Assembly (NCBI RefSeq): GCF_014643535.1
Contig: NZ_BMJQ01000033.1
Span: 1 to 32,814, forward strand
Source of the DNA: Aliidongia dinghuensis
Lineage (GTDB): Bacteria; Pseudomonadota; Alphaproteobacteria; ATCC43930; CGMCC-115725
Length of the DNA stretch: 32,814 bases
Direction: 5' to 3'
Shown: piece by piece, positions 1 to 7,955 of the stretch
Layout: every line of letters starts with the position of its first letter
Numbering within the stretch: position 1 is the first letter of the stretch
The notes under the pieces: generated by a model
The model's database searches: none
Told to the model about the DNA's origin: nothing
Seen by the model: the letters and a program-made list of their open reading frames with translations, nothing else
Translations under genes and position numbers: made by a program

Positions 1-23
1 GACGGCGCGATGCTACACAACCA

Positions 24-221
24 ATGCGATCAGCGGCAAGCCCTATCGAAGCGGCCCCAGATACCGCCACGTGGACCCGCGAAAATCCGCAACCGCGTCG
101 CACGGGAAGGTTCAGGCTGCCGACTCGTCCCCCGCCTTCGGCGAACGCCAGCACCTATCGCGATCTCGCCCATGCCAGAACCACCATCGGCGAGTTCATC
201 GAGACCACCTACAATCGCCAA
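24..221 (+). pseudogene. IS3-family transposase OrfB, C-terminal remnant
   Basis: Only codons from about 147 to 221 look like a real protein. They read as the STYRDLAHARTTIGEFIETTYNRQ-type segment (given here by its ends, S-T-Y-R-D-L and Y-N-R-Q) that precedes the conserved R-L-H-S-A-L-G-Y tail of IS3-family integrase domains. The frame runs without interruption to Gln at 219-221 and is then broken exactly where the next insertion sequence begins at 222, so the rest of the tail is missing. The 120 bases before it show no recognisable catalytic region and may be rearranged or frameshifted. The gene is dead. Its value is that it fixes the left boundary of the neighbouring element. Confidence 0.6.
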
Positions 222-268
222 TGATCCGAACCCATTTGCTGGATCGCCGGAGGCTGGAGTTTCCGGCC
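222..268 (+). repeat. Left terminal inverted repeat of the IS3-family element
   Basis: The plus strand reads TGATCCGAACCC, then CTGGATCG and GGCTGGAGTTT. This matches the reverse complement of 1408-1457 with small gaps. It lies just beyond the orfB stop codon at 273-275. Confidence 0.75.
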
Positions 269-272
269 TTCC

Positions 273-1112
273 TCATGGCAGCGGGCTGGCAGCGCTGCCG
301 GGGTTCTGTAACGTGATCGGGGACTTATAGCCAATGGCGCCGTGCGGCCGATCCTCGTTGTAGTATCTGAGCCAAGCCTCCATCTTTTCCGCTGCATCGG
401 CAAGCGTCAGGAACCAGTGAGCGTTCAGGCATTCGATCCGGAAACGACCATTGAAGGCCTCGATGAAGGCATTATCCGTGGGCTTGCCCGGCCGTGAGAA
501 GTCGAGCGTCACGCCCTTCGTATAGGCCCAGAGATCGAGGTCGCGTGAGACGAACTCCGAGCCTTGGTCGACCCGGATCGTCTTCGGATAGCCGACCCTG
601 GCGCAGGCCTTCTCGAGCGTCCCGACCACATCGCCCGCCCGGTAGCTGAACCGTGGATCGATGACGGGCGAAAACCGGGAAAAGGTGTCGACCACCGTCA
701 GCACCCGGATCTTGCGGCCGGTCGCGAGCTGATCATGGACAAAATCCATCGCCCAGACATCGTTCGGCCGTGTCGCCGCCATGCGGTCCTCGCGCAGCTT
801 GGCCTTGACCCGGCGCTTCGGCGTCTTGTTGCGCAGCTGCAGACCTAATTCATTGTAGATTCTGTGCGTTCTCTTGTGATTGACCGTCCAGCCTTCCCGG
901 CGCAGCAGCACCTGGACGCGCCGATAGCCGTACCGGATCCGCGTTTCGCAGATCTCCCTGATCCGAGCCGCCAAAGGGGTCTGGTCGGGCCGACGCGATT
1001 TGTAGTGATAAGTGGAGGTGTCGACCTCCAGAACGGCGCAGGCGCGCCGGATCGACACCTGCCACTCGCCACGGACCGCATCGACGAGCTCGCGTTTGCG
1101 ACCAGGCCTCAG
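273..1112 (-). CDS. IS3-family transposase OrfB (DDE integrase domain)
   Basis: Catalytic half of the IS3-family transposase, cutting and joining DNA at the element ends. The start of the protein shows the HTH-21-like segment (R-K-R-E-L-V-D-A, then S-I-R-R-A-C). The rve integrase core follows, with DDE residues in W-A-M-D-F-V, V-D-Q-G-S-E-F and N-A-F-I-E-A-F-N-G. The protein ends in the usual Y-N-E-D-R-P-H-G-A-I-G-Y motif. It is read in the -1 frame relative to OrfA. The boundary at 1112 is the codon overlapping the orfA stop. A programmed -1 frameshift producing OrfAB is the family rule and is inferred here. The frame stays open upstream across all of orfA. The reading frame is intact, so the element may be active. 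Confidence 0.88.
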   Translation of the reverse strand: MRPGRKRELVDAVRGEWQVSIRRACAVLEVDTSTYHYKSRRPDQTPLAARIREICETRIRYGYRRVQVLLRREGWTVNHKRTHRIYNELGLQLRNKTPKRRVKAKLREDRMAATRPNDVWAMDFVHDQLATGRKIRVLTVVDTFSRFSPVIDPRFSYRAGDVVGTLEKACARVGYPKTIRVDQGSEFVSRDLDLWAYTKGVTLDFSRPGKPTDNAFIEAFNGRFRIECLNAHWFLTLADAAEKMEAWLRYYNEDRPHGAIGYKSPITLQNPGSAASPLP

Positions 1113-1375
1113 AGCTTGCGGCGGATCACGTCCTGCAGCATCTCGCGGTCGAGCGAGAGATCGGCCACCAGCTTGCGCAGCTTGGCGTTCTCGTCCTCCA
1201 GCTGCTTCATACGGCGCATCTCCTGCGGGGTCATGCCGTCGTATTTCTTTTTCCAATTGAAGTAGGTCGCCGGGTTGATCCCGGCGCGGCGACAGATCTC
1301 CGCCACCGGCGCACCGTCCGCGCCCTGCTTCAGGATGAACGCCTTCTGGGCGTCCGAGAACTTGGATGCCTTCAT
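1109..1375 (-). CDS. IS3-family transposase OrfA (helix-turn-helix)
   Basis: An 88-residue DNA-binding protein that recognises the terminal repeats of its own element. Residues 1-45 form the HTH_Tnp_1 type domain (K-F-S-D-A-Q-K-A-F, then I-C-R-R-A-G-I-N-P-A-T-Y-F-N-W-K-K-K-Y). Residues 50-80 are a heptad-patterned leucine-zipper segment (M-K-Q-L-E-D-E-N-A-K-L-R-K-L) used for multimerisation. The protein ends R-R-K-L before a TGA overlapping the orfB frame. The length is normal for the IS407-type subgroup, and the start is the first ATG after the right terminal repeat. Confidence 0.88.
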   Translation of the reverse strand: MKASKFSDAQKAFILKQGADGAPVAEICRRAGINPATYFNWKKKYDGMTPQEMRRMKQLEDENAKLRKLVADLSLDREMLQDVIRRKL

Positions 1376-1407
1376 CGTCTTCCGCTCCGCCCAGCCCCGG
1401 GGAAATC

Positions 1408-1457
1408 GGCACGGAAAACTCTAACCTCAAACGATCCAGTTTCCCGGGTTCACATCA
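1408..1457 (-). repeat. Right terminal inverted repeat of the IS3-family element
   Basis: Read on the minus strand from 1457 the end is TGATGTGAACCCGGG, then CTGGATCG and GAGTTTTCCGTGCC. It mirrors the left end at 222-268. The TcA-like reading frame is open directly across this junction. Confidence 0.75.
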
Positions 1458-3836
1458 CTGATCATACCGACCGCCTACGAGACGCCGGTCGATAATTTCG
1501 GCCAGCTGGCCCAGAAGGATTCGCTCGACGCCTTCTCCAACGCCATGGTCGATATCGAGAACCTGCTGCCGCTGCAGCAGGTGACCGGCTTCGTCCCAGG
1601 CGGACAGCAGATTCTGCAGCCGCTCGAGACGCTGTATTTCTGCATTCCGCCCAACGACCAGCTCCTGGCCTATTGGGACACGGTGGCGAGCCGGCTCTAC
1701 AATATCCGTCATTGCCTGAACCTGGCCGGCCAGAGCGCACCGCTGGCCCTGTTCGCGCCGCCGATCGACCCGGGCCTGCTGGTGCGCGCCGCCTCGGCCG
1801 GCCTCGATATCGGCAGCATCCTCGCGGATATGAACAGCCCGCTGCCGAATTATCGTTTCGCGGTCATGGTCCAGAAGACGCTCGATCTGTGCAACGACGT
1901 GAAGGCGCTGGGCGGCAGTCTGCTGCAGGCGATGGAGAAGAAGGACGCCGAGGATCTGGCGCTGCTCCGCTCCTCGAACGGCATCGCGCTCGCCAAGGCC
2001 GTGCTGCTGGTCAAGCAACAGCAAGTCGAGGACGCGACCCATACGCTGGAAGGGCTGCAGCAGCAGCAGGCCATGGTGCAGGCCAAGATCGACTACTATC
2101 AGGGCCTCATCAACAACGGCCTGAACAGCTGGGAAACCGCGTCGCTGTTACTGACCAAGACCGCCATCAACGGCGACAACAGCGCGGTGCAGATCGAATA
2201 TCTCGGCAATGTGCTGGGCCTGATTCCGGATTTCGATATCGGCGCCGAAGGCTTCGGCGGCAGCCCGGCCGCCACCGTCAAGTTCGGCGGCACGCAGCTC
2301 GGCGGCGCCACCCGCGCCATCGCGGCGGCGATCCGCGGCACGGCCGGGATCATGCATTCCCAGGCCGGGGTCGCCACGACCCAGGCCGGCTTCGCCCGCC
2401 GGGCCGCCGAGTGGCAGAACCAGCTCAACCTGGCCAAAATCGAGCTGCAGCAGGTCGAGAAACAGATCCTGGCTGCCACCGTGCGCCAATCCATCGCCAA
2501 TCAGGAGGTTACCAACCAGCAGCTGCAGATCGACAACGCCCAGGCGGAAGACGATTTCATGCACGGCAAGTTCACGAATTCGGATCTGTACGCCTATATG
2601 ATCAGCCAGCTGTCGACGACCTATTTCCAGACCTATCAGCTGGCCTATGCCATGGCCAAGCAGAGCGAGCAGACCTTCCGCTACGAACTCGGCCTCGCCG
2701 AATCCAGCTACATCAATTTTGGTTATTGGAACAGCCTACGCAAAGGCCTGCTGGCGGGCGAGCAGCTGGCCTATGACGTCCGCTACATGGACCAGGCCTA
2801 TCGCGACCAGAATATCCGCGAGCTGGAACTGACCAAGCATGTGGCACTGTCCCAGCTCGACGCCTCGGCGCTCGAGATGCTGAAGACCAGCCGGTCGTGC
2901 TGGATCAATCTCCCGGAAGAGCTGTTCGACATGGATTATCCGGGCCATTACATGCGCCGGATCAAGACAGTCAGCATCACGATCCCCTGCGTCGCCGGCC
3001 CTTACACGACGGTCAGCTGCACGCTGACCATGACCAAGAACTCGGTCCGCGTGAACAATACCAGTGGCGTCGCCTATCCGCGCAAGACCGGCACCGGCGG
3101 CGTGCCGGCCGACGATCCGCGGTTCCGCGATTCGGTGGCGACGATCCAGTCGATCGCTACCAGCTCGGCGCAGAACGACGACGGGCTGTTCGAGCTCAAT
3201 CTGCGCGACGAGCGTTACCTGCCCTTCGAGGGAGCGGGCGCCATCAGCCAATGGCATTTGCAGCTGCCCGCGGGCGTCACGCAATTCGATCCGAGCACGA
3301 TCACGGACGTCATTCTCCATCTGAAATATACGGCACGCGACGGCGGCGAGGGGCTGCGGGCCGATGCCGGGACCAATTTGCAGACGCAGATCAACAACAT
3401 GCTGGTCGGCCTCAAGGATACGGGCCTCGCGCAGCTGTTCAGCGCCAGGCATGATTTCCCGTCGCAATGGTATGCGTTCCTCAATGCGGCGGCCGGCACC
3501 GACCAGGTGCTGACGCTGGATCTCGGCCGCGACCGCTTCCCCTATTTTGCCGCCGCGGCAAGCGGTCTCAAGATCAAGCAGCTCGAGCTGGTGGCGGATG
3601 CCGCCGCACTCACCCAGGCGATCCAGGTATCGCCCGTGCCGTCTAAACCACCGGCGCCGCTCAAATTTACCAATGACGGCGTCTATGCCGGCATGCTGCG
3701 ACTCGTGCTCGACTATCCGTCGGGCCCCGACAGCGGCACCTGGACGATCACCAACCCCAAGGCCAATACGCCGCTCACCGCGCAGACGATCGAGGATCTC
3801 GCCGTGATCGTGCATTATTCGGTGACGCTGCCGTGA
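1458..3836 (+). pseudogene. TcA-type insecticidal toxin complex subunit, C-terminal part, 5' end lost
   Basis: C-terminal ~790 codons of a Tc toxin A subunit, the large pentameric pore protein that injects the TcC effector. Family members are usually about 2,000-2,500 residues, so most of the N-terminal shell and receptor-binding region is missing. Visible landmarks: D-I-E-N-L-L-P; Y-W-D-T-V-A-S-R-L-Y-N-I-R-H-C; P-P-I-D-P-G-L-L-V-R-A-A (pore-forming region start). A long Gln-rich coiled coil follows (V-E-D-A-T-H-T-L-E-G-L-Q-Q-Q-Q), then G-F-G-G-S-P and F-G-Y-W-N-S-L-R-K-G-L-L-A-G-E. Next come D-M-D-Y-P-G-H-Y-M-R-R-I-K-T-V-S and a TcB-binding-type C-terminus. The frame is open from the insertion-sequence junction, and the first internal ATG is at 1545. 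No frameshift was seen in what remains. No TcB or TcC partner is in the window. It is probably non-functional unless the upstream half survives elsewhere. Confidence 0.88.
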
Positions 3837-4003
3837 TCGCCGGATCAACGCGGCGACAGACGACCGCTTCTTCCATTTCGCCACGGTCTTCGGGTCGATG
3901 CCGTAGCGCTTCGCCAGGGGCCTCAGGTTCTCTTGACTATGCCGTATCGCTCGACGGACTGCCTTTGTCGTTGTGGCGCAGCCGTGAAGAACTGGCCCAT
4001 AGT
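3837..4003 (-). pseudogene. IS481-family transposase, N-terminal stub with frameshift
   Basis: The minus strand encodes a recognisable IS481-family N-terminus: G-P-V-L-H-G-C-A-T-T-T-K-A-V-R-R-A-I, then L-A-K-R-Y-G-I-D-P-K-T-V-A-K-W-K-K-R-S-S-V-A. This is the winged HTH that binds the element ends. Family members begin M-G-Q-V-L-H-G. Here the ATG at about 4002 is one base out of phase with the rest, as if one G of the Gln/Val codons were lost. Homology stops at about 3843, next to the toxin stop codon, so the rest of the transposase is gone. It shows a second, older transposition event in the same scar. Confidence 0.72.
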
Positions 4004-4261
4004 GCGTCCCTCCACTCCTGCGAGAAGATTGCACCACTAAAGCCTGGGATTGAGCATATAGGTCTGGGTTCCTATGACCTGGGGTATGGGAACTATAGCG
4101 ACGCAACGACTAACGGCTTCGCAGGACTCGACGACAGTCTCTCCTTTACTCTGACGAGCGTCCCCGAACCCTCGAGATGGACGATGATGATCATGGGCTT
4201 GGCTGGGTTCGGCTTTATGGCCTATCGGCGGAAGTCAAAGCCGGCATTGATTGCTGTGTGA
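4004..4261 (+). pseudogene. 3' fragment of a PEP-CTERM sorting-signal protein
   Basis: The last 33 codons (4160-4258) are a typical PEP-CTERM tail. They show V-P-E-P-S-R-W, a hydrophobic helix M-M-I-M-G-L-A-G-F-G-F-M-A, and a basic Y-R-R-K-S-K end. Such tails target secreted proteins for exosortase processing at the envelope. Before the tail is a short Gly/Asp/Ser-rich stretch (S-D-A-T-T-N-G-F-A-G-L-D-D-S-L-S-F) like the end of a secreted beta-sandwich. No signal peptide or start is present. Upstream the frame runs into the antisense of the IS481 stub, so the 5' portion was probably removed. It is followed by a good terminator at 4275-4295. Confidence 0.65.
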
Positions 4262-5583
4262 TCGACGATCCAGAAGCCGCCTCCGGGCGGCTTTTCCTTT
4301 GCGGTCGACTTCCGGGATTTGGCCCGCTCCTTCGAATCCAGGGTCATGCCGTCGAGCGCGATCTCCGGCGGCCGACCGCCGATCACGTCCGCCACGACCC
4401 GGCCCGAGCCCATGGCGAGTGTGAAGCCGAGCGCGCCCTGGCCGACGTTGAGGAACAGGTTGGCGAGCGGGCTCCACCCCAGGATCGGCAGGCCGGTCGG
4501 TGTTGCCGGCCTGAGGCCGGCCCAAGGCTCGAGTTGTCTGTAGTCGGACGCGTCAGGAAACGCCTGCCGCGCCTCACGCACCAGCAGGTCGAGCCGGCTG
4601 CGGTCGATCGCATCGCCCCAGCCGACCAAGTCGGCCATGCCCGCGACCCTGAGGCGATCGCCTAGCGGCGCATAGACGATCCTGCGGGCGCTATCGGTGA
4701 CGCTGACCCGAGGGGCCGCCGCTGGATCCATGATTGGGACGGTCAGGCTGTAGCCTTTCAAGGGGTAGATCGGCAGGCGAATACCGGCGCCTGCGGCTAA
4801 CGCCGGAGTGCCGGTGCCGAGCGCCAGGACATAGGCATCAGCCTCTAGCACTCCATCATCGACCTCGACGCCGAGCAGGCGGCCACCGTCGGCGACAAGA
4901 CGCTTCACCTGCTGTCCGAAGAGGAAAGTCACCGGCGTCGCCATAGCGCGGAGGTGGCTTTCGAGGCCGGCGCAGAACATTCGGCAATCTCCTGCCTCCT
5001 CGTCCGGGGTGAAGATGCCGCCGACGATCCTGCCGCTGAGTGCCGACAGGGACGGCTCGATTTCAAGACAAGCACGAGCATCGACCACCGACTGCTCCGA
5101 TCCGAACTGCCTTTGAAATTCCATCTGGGCGACAGCGCCCTGCAGGCTCTCCGCGCTGGAATAGACGACCAGCTTCCCCGTTCGGCTATGGTCGAAGGCA
5201 AGCAGCGCCTCATCGACCAGATGGTCGACCAGCGTCCGGCTATAAAGCGACAGGCGCAGCAGGCGTTCAGTGCCGATACGGCTCTGCATGCCGGTGCAGG
5301 CCGCGAGAAAGCGGAGGCACCAGCGCCATTGCCGTGGATCGAGCTGCGGCCGGAAGCGCAATGGTGAGTCCCGACGCAGCAGCCAGCCCGGAATGTCCTT
5401 GAGCGCCGACGGGGCGGCCAAGGGGGCGACATAGTTGTAGCTGAGCTGGCCGCCGTTGGCATAACTCGCGCCCTGGCCCGGCGCCCGCGCACGGTCGACC
5501 ACGGTGACCCGATGCCCGTCCTGGGCCAGGTAGTAAGCCGTCGCAAGGCCGGTGACGCCCGCGCCCAGCACGATGACATGCAC
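4222..5583 (-). CDS. DadA-like FAD-dependent D-amino-acid dehydrogenase
   Basis: Probable membrane-associated flavoenzyme of the DAO/DadA family. Known members oxidise D-amino acids to 2-oxo acids and pass electrons to the respiratory chain. The N-terminus has the dinucleotide fold (V-L-G-A-G-V-T-G-L-A, residues 5-14), then V-V-D-R and the substrate-loop pattern G-A-S-Y-A-N-G-G-Q-L-S. The C-terminus has the usual L-E-P-W-A-G-L-R-P-A-T-P-T-G-L-P and N-V-G-Q-G-A-L-G-F-T. ATG 5583 has AAAGGAG about 12 bases upstream. Family homology ends near residue 416 (about 4336). The last ~37 residues (basic, then G-G-G-F-W-I-V) run antisense through the PEP-CTERM terminator and look like an acquired tail after a rearrangement. 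It is the last gene of the Aap operon, 87 bases after the asparaginase homologue. The exact substrate is unknown. Confidence 0.85.
   Translation of the reverse strand: MHVIVLGAGVTGLATAYYLAQDGHRVTVVDRARAPGQGASYANGGQLSYNYVAPLAAPSALKDIPGWLLRRDSPLRFRPQLDPRQWRWCLRFLAACTGMQSRIGTERLLRLSLYSRTLVDHLVDEALLAFDHSRTGKLVVYSSAESLQGAVAQMEFQRQFGSEQSVVDARACLEIEPSLSALSGRIVGGIFTPDEEAGDCRMFCAGLESHLRAMATPVTFLFGQQVKRLVADGGRLLGVEVDDGVLEADAYVLALGTGTPALAAGAGIRLPIYPLKGYSLTVPIMDPAAAPRVSVTDSARRIVYAPLGDRLRVAGMADLVGWGDAIDRSRLDLLVREARQAFPDASDYRQLEPWAGLRPATPTGLPILGWSPLANLFLNVGQGALGFTLAMGSGRVVADVIGGRPPEIALDGMTLDSKERAKSRKSTAKEKPPGGGFWIVDHTAINAGFDFRR
4275..4295 (+). terminator. Rho-independent terminator after the PEP-CTERM gene
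   Basis: Seven-base stem AGCCGCC / GGCGGCT with loop TCCG, running into TTTT. It lies 14 bases after the PEP-CTERM stop codon. It also falls inside the last codons of the convergent DadA-like frame. Confidence 0.8.
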
Positions 5584-5670
5584 GATCGTGCTCCTTTCAG
5601 ACCAACGCCTCTGCGGCTGGTCAACCTTGATAGCCAGGAAAAATCCGAGATCCGGCCTCGAACTGCGTTT

Positions 5671-6669
5671 TCAGTAGGTGCGGAACATCCGGTCGATCTC
5701 GGCAGCATCGGTTGTCCGGATCAGTGCCAGTGCGAGAAGGATCCGGGCCTTCTGCGGCGTGAGATCGTCCGCGCTGATGAAGCCGGCCGCGACGAGCTCT
5801 GTCGTCGGCAACACACGACCACTCCCGGCTCGTGTCGATTGAACGATGATCGTCCCTGCTGCCGCCGCTTCTCGCAGCACCGCCGCTTCCATAGGGTTTG
5901 GAGAGCCTGGCGCGAAGCCCGCCGAAACGATGCCCTCGGCGCCGGCTGCGAGGGCAGCCTTCGCGAGCACGTCGTCGCTACCGGCATAGGCGTAGAGGAT
6001 GTCCACCCGTGGCAGGGCCTCGATACCGGCGATATCGAACTCGGTATCGGGAGCGCGGCGGCGCGTTGGCGTCCGATAGAACACGACACGATCGGAATCG
6101 GCCTGCCCGATGGGGCCGTGAACCGGCGAATGGAAGCTGTGCAGCCGGGTCGTGGACCCTTTCGTCACGTCGCGCGCGGAATGAACCTCGTCGTTGAGTA
6201 GGACCAACACACCGAGCCCGCGCGCCTCATCGCTGGCCGCGACGCGTATGGCGTTGCGCAGGTTCAACCCGGCGTCGCTCGATAAGCCGTTCCATGGTCG
6301 CTGTGCGCCCACCACGACGACGGGTACGTCGACTTTGAGCGTCAGATGCAGAAAGAAGGCGGTTTCCTCGAGCGTCGCGGTGCCATGGAGAATGACGATG
6401 CCGGCAACGCCTGGGTCCTGTTCGACGATATTGCCGCAAAGCACGACCAAAGACCGCCATTCTGGAAAGCCGATCCGCGTGCTCGACACTGAGAGGAACG
6501 GGACCGGGTAGCATTCCGGATCATTCGCTCCCCTCGGCAGTCGGTCGAGGATCTCGGCCGCATCGAGCATCTTTCCGGTGGCGTCATAGTCATGGAGGTC
6601 GAACACGTCACGCCCGATCGAGCTGATCGTGCCCCCGGTTCCCACAATGGCGATGCGACCTTGGGCCAT
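5671..6669 (-). CDS. Type II asparaginase homologue with altered active site
   Basis: Clear asparaginase/glutaminase fold. I see the first catalytic motif V-G-T-G-G-T-I-S (residues 9-16, nucleophile Thr14), then V-V-V-V-G-A-Q-R-P, the Lys motif R-D-V-T-K, and a C-terminal N/T-P-Q-K-A-R-I-L-L. The second catalytic motif, normally H-G-T-D-T, reads H-G-T-A-T here. The Asp that holds the substrate amino group (Asp90 in E. coli AnsB) is Ala; the codon is GCG. Thr and Lys of that triad remain. Canonical asparagine hydrolysis is therefore doubtful, and another amide or a D/N-substituted substrate is possible. The start at 6669 is chosen because AAGGA lies nine bases upstream; an ATG at 6678 directly abuts that site. 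There is no obvious signal peptide. It lies 28 bases after the class V enzyme gene. Confidence 0.85.
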   Translation of the reverse strand: MAQGRIAIVGTGGTISSIGRDVFDLHDYDATGKMLDAAEILDRLPRGANDPECYPVPFLSVSSTRIGFPEWRSLVVLCGNIVEQDPGVAGIVILHGTATLEETAFFLHLTLKVDVPVVVVGAQRPWNGLSSDAGLNLRNAIRVAASDEARGLGVLVLLNDEVHSARDVTKGSTTRLHSFHSPVHGPIGQADSDRVVFYRTPTRRRAPDTEFDIAGIEALPRVDILYAYAGSDDVLAKAALAAGAEGIVSAGFAPGSPNPMEAAVLREAAAAGTIIVQSTRAGSGRVLPTTELVAAGFISADDLTPQKARILLALALIRTTDAAEIDRMFRTY

Positions 6670-6697
6670 GCCGCGCATTCCTTCACTCGGTTCCGGC

Positions 6698-7879
6698 TCA
6701 ATCCAGTGACGTGGGTGCCGAAGCGGCCGGGGCATCGACCTTCCCACGGTTCGCAACGATGGCCGCGAAGCGGTCGACGTCCTCGAAGGTGTTGAACAGG
6801 CCGAACGAGATCCGGATACCGTCGCGCTCGGGCGTCACGCGGACCTGCTGGCTGGCGAAATATTCAGGCCACCCTTCGCCCGGCAGGTTTGCGACATAGA
6901 TATGCGGCGCACGGTCTTTGGCGGCCCGAGGACCGACGAGCGGAATGCCCAACTCGTCGAGATGGCCGATCAAGTGGTCGCCAAGCTCGTACAGATGGGC
7001 CTCGATCGCATCGACGCCGACGCTCTCGATGAGATCGAGCGATGCATCCAGGGCGTGGATGTCCGAGATATTGAAGTTGCCGATTTCAAAACGGCCGGCG
7101 CCAGGCTTCAGGGCCATATTGTCGGCGCGCGCGATGAGATCGCCCGGAGGGTTGGCTAATCCGGAAAACGCCAGATAGGCCGGCTGCATTTCCTCGAGCT
7201 CCTCTTTGCAATAGAGGATGCCCAGGCCCTGAGGCGTGAGCAGGCCCTTATGGCAGCCTGACCCGACGAAGCTGGCGCTGAGCGCCTTTACATCCAAGCG
7301 CAGCACGCCCGTCGACTGCATGGCGTCCACCACCAGATAGAGGCCGTGTTCGGCGCAGAACTTGCCGATTGAATCCAGGTTGAAGCGGTGGCCGGCATGA
7401 AAGGTGACGTGGGACAACGAGATCGCCCGCGTCCGCTTGTCGACATAGGGCTCGAACATCTCCGCCGTCGCCGTTTCCCCCGTTAGCGGGATAAAACGAA
7501 TCTCGACACCTTTTCGCCGAAGGTTGAGGAATGCGTAGGCGTTGTTCGGATGGTCGCCCTCGACCAGCAAGACGTTGTCGCCCGGTGCCAGCGGCAATGC
7601 GTTGGCGGCGATGTTCATGCCCTCCGACGTATTCTTGGTGAACGCGATTTCGCCCGGGGCGGCGTTGAGGAGCTTCGCCACGCGGCCCCGGGTCCGCTCG
7701 ATGCGATCGAGCCACACGGACTTCGGTCCGGCGGACTCGTAGCCCTCGGTATAGAAGCGCATCAGCGCGTCCCGCACGCTCGATGCCAATGGCGTCTGAT
7801 AGGCCGAGTCCAAGTAGAGAAAGCGCTCGGTCACCGGAAATTGGCTGCGAACGGCGGCGACGTCGTAGTGTCTCGACAT
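6698..7879 (-). CDS. Class V PLP enzyme (isopenicillin-N epimerase / cysteine desulfurase-like)
   Basis: A 393-residue fold-type I PLP enzyme of aminotransferase class V. Key residues: T-K-N-T-S-E-G (phosphate-binding region, about 81-87), H-P-N-N (about 110-113), V-V-D-A-M-Q-S with cofactor Asp185, and G-C-H-K-G-L-L with the Schiff-base Lys at about 211. The pattern resembles isopenicillin-N epimerase-like and CsdA-like proteins more than IscS, since no loop cysteine typical of a desulfurase is visible. Aminotransfer, racemisation or C-S/C-N lyase activity are all possible. The chosen ATG has GGAG seven bases upstream; the longer frame to 7912 lacks this. It lies between the SHMT-like and asparaginase-like genes of one operon. 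Confidence 0.82.
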   Translation of the reverse strand: MSRHYDVAAVRSQFPVTERFLYLDSAYQTPLASSVRDALMRFYTEGYESAGPKSVWLDRIERTRGRVAKLLNAAPGEIAFTKNTSEGMNIAANALPLAPGDNVLLVEGDHPNNAYAFLNLRRKGVEIRFIPLTGETATAEMFEPYVDKRTRAISLSHVTFHAGHRFNLDSIGKFCAEHGLYLVVDAMQSTGVLRLDVKALSASFVGSGCHKGLLTPQGLGILYCKEELEEMQPAYLAFSGLANPPGDLIARADNMALKPGAGRFEIGNFNISDIHALDASLDLIESVGVDAIEAHLYELGDHLIGHLDELGIPLVGPRAAKDRAPHIYVANLPGEGWPEYFASQQVRVTPERDGIRISFGLFNTFEDVDRFAAIVANRGKVDAPAASAPTSLD

Positions 7880-7955
7880 TGTGTTTCTCCAAACGCGGGA
7901 CGGCGGGAACATCGCTCTGAAAGGCGCGTCCTCCCGCCAAGCCCCGCGTGATTTC

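Larger units (their letters stand above)
222..1457 (-). mobile_element. IS3-family (IS407-like) insertion sequence, complete
   Basis: An element of about 1.24 kb with imperfect terminal inverted repeats of nearly 50 bases (222-268 and 1408-1457). Both ends start TGAT and share the blocks GAACCC, CTGGATCG and GGAG/AGAGTTT. It contains overlapping orfA and orfB on the minus strand, the standard IS3-family layout. The left end agrees with the point where the outer transposase remnant loses its frame. No clear target duplication is visible. The left flank is another transposase and the right flank is a toxin gene, so the two sides were probably not contiguous before insertion. A deletion or recombination after insertion is likely. 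Assignment to the IS407 subgroup rests on the appearance of OrfA/OrfB and is inference. Confidence 0.85.

Noticed and set aside
222..1463. TGATC at 222-226 and 1459-1463 as a 5-bp target duplication
   Set aside because: Using it would cut into the best-aligned inverted repeat ends (TGAT...), and the two flanks are clearly unrelated DNA.
2736..4106. 456-codon minus-strand frame opposite the TcA gene
   Set aside because: Only its first ~90 codons match an IS481 transposase. The rest is the complement of the toxin gene with Arg/Gly-rich shadow composition.
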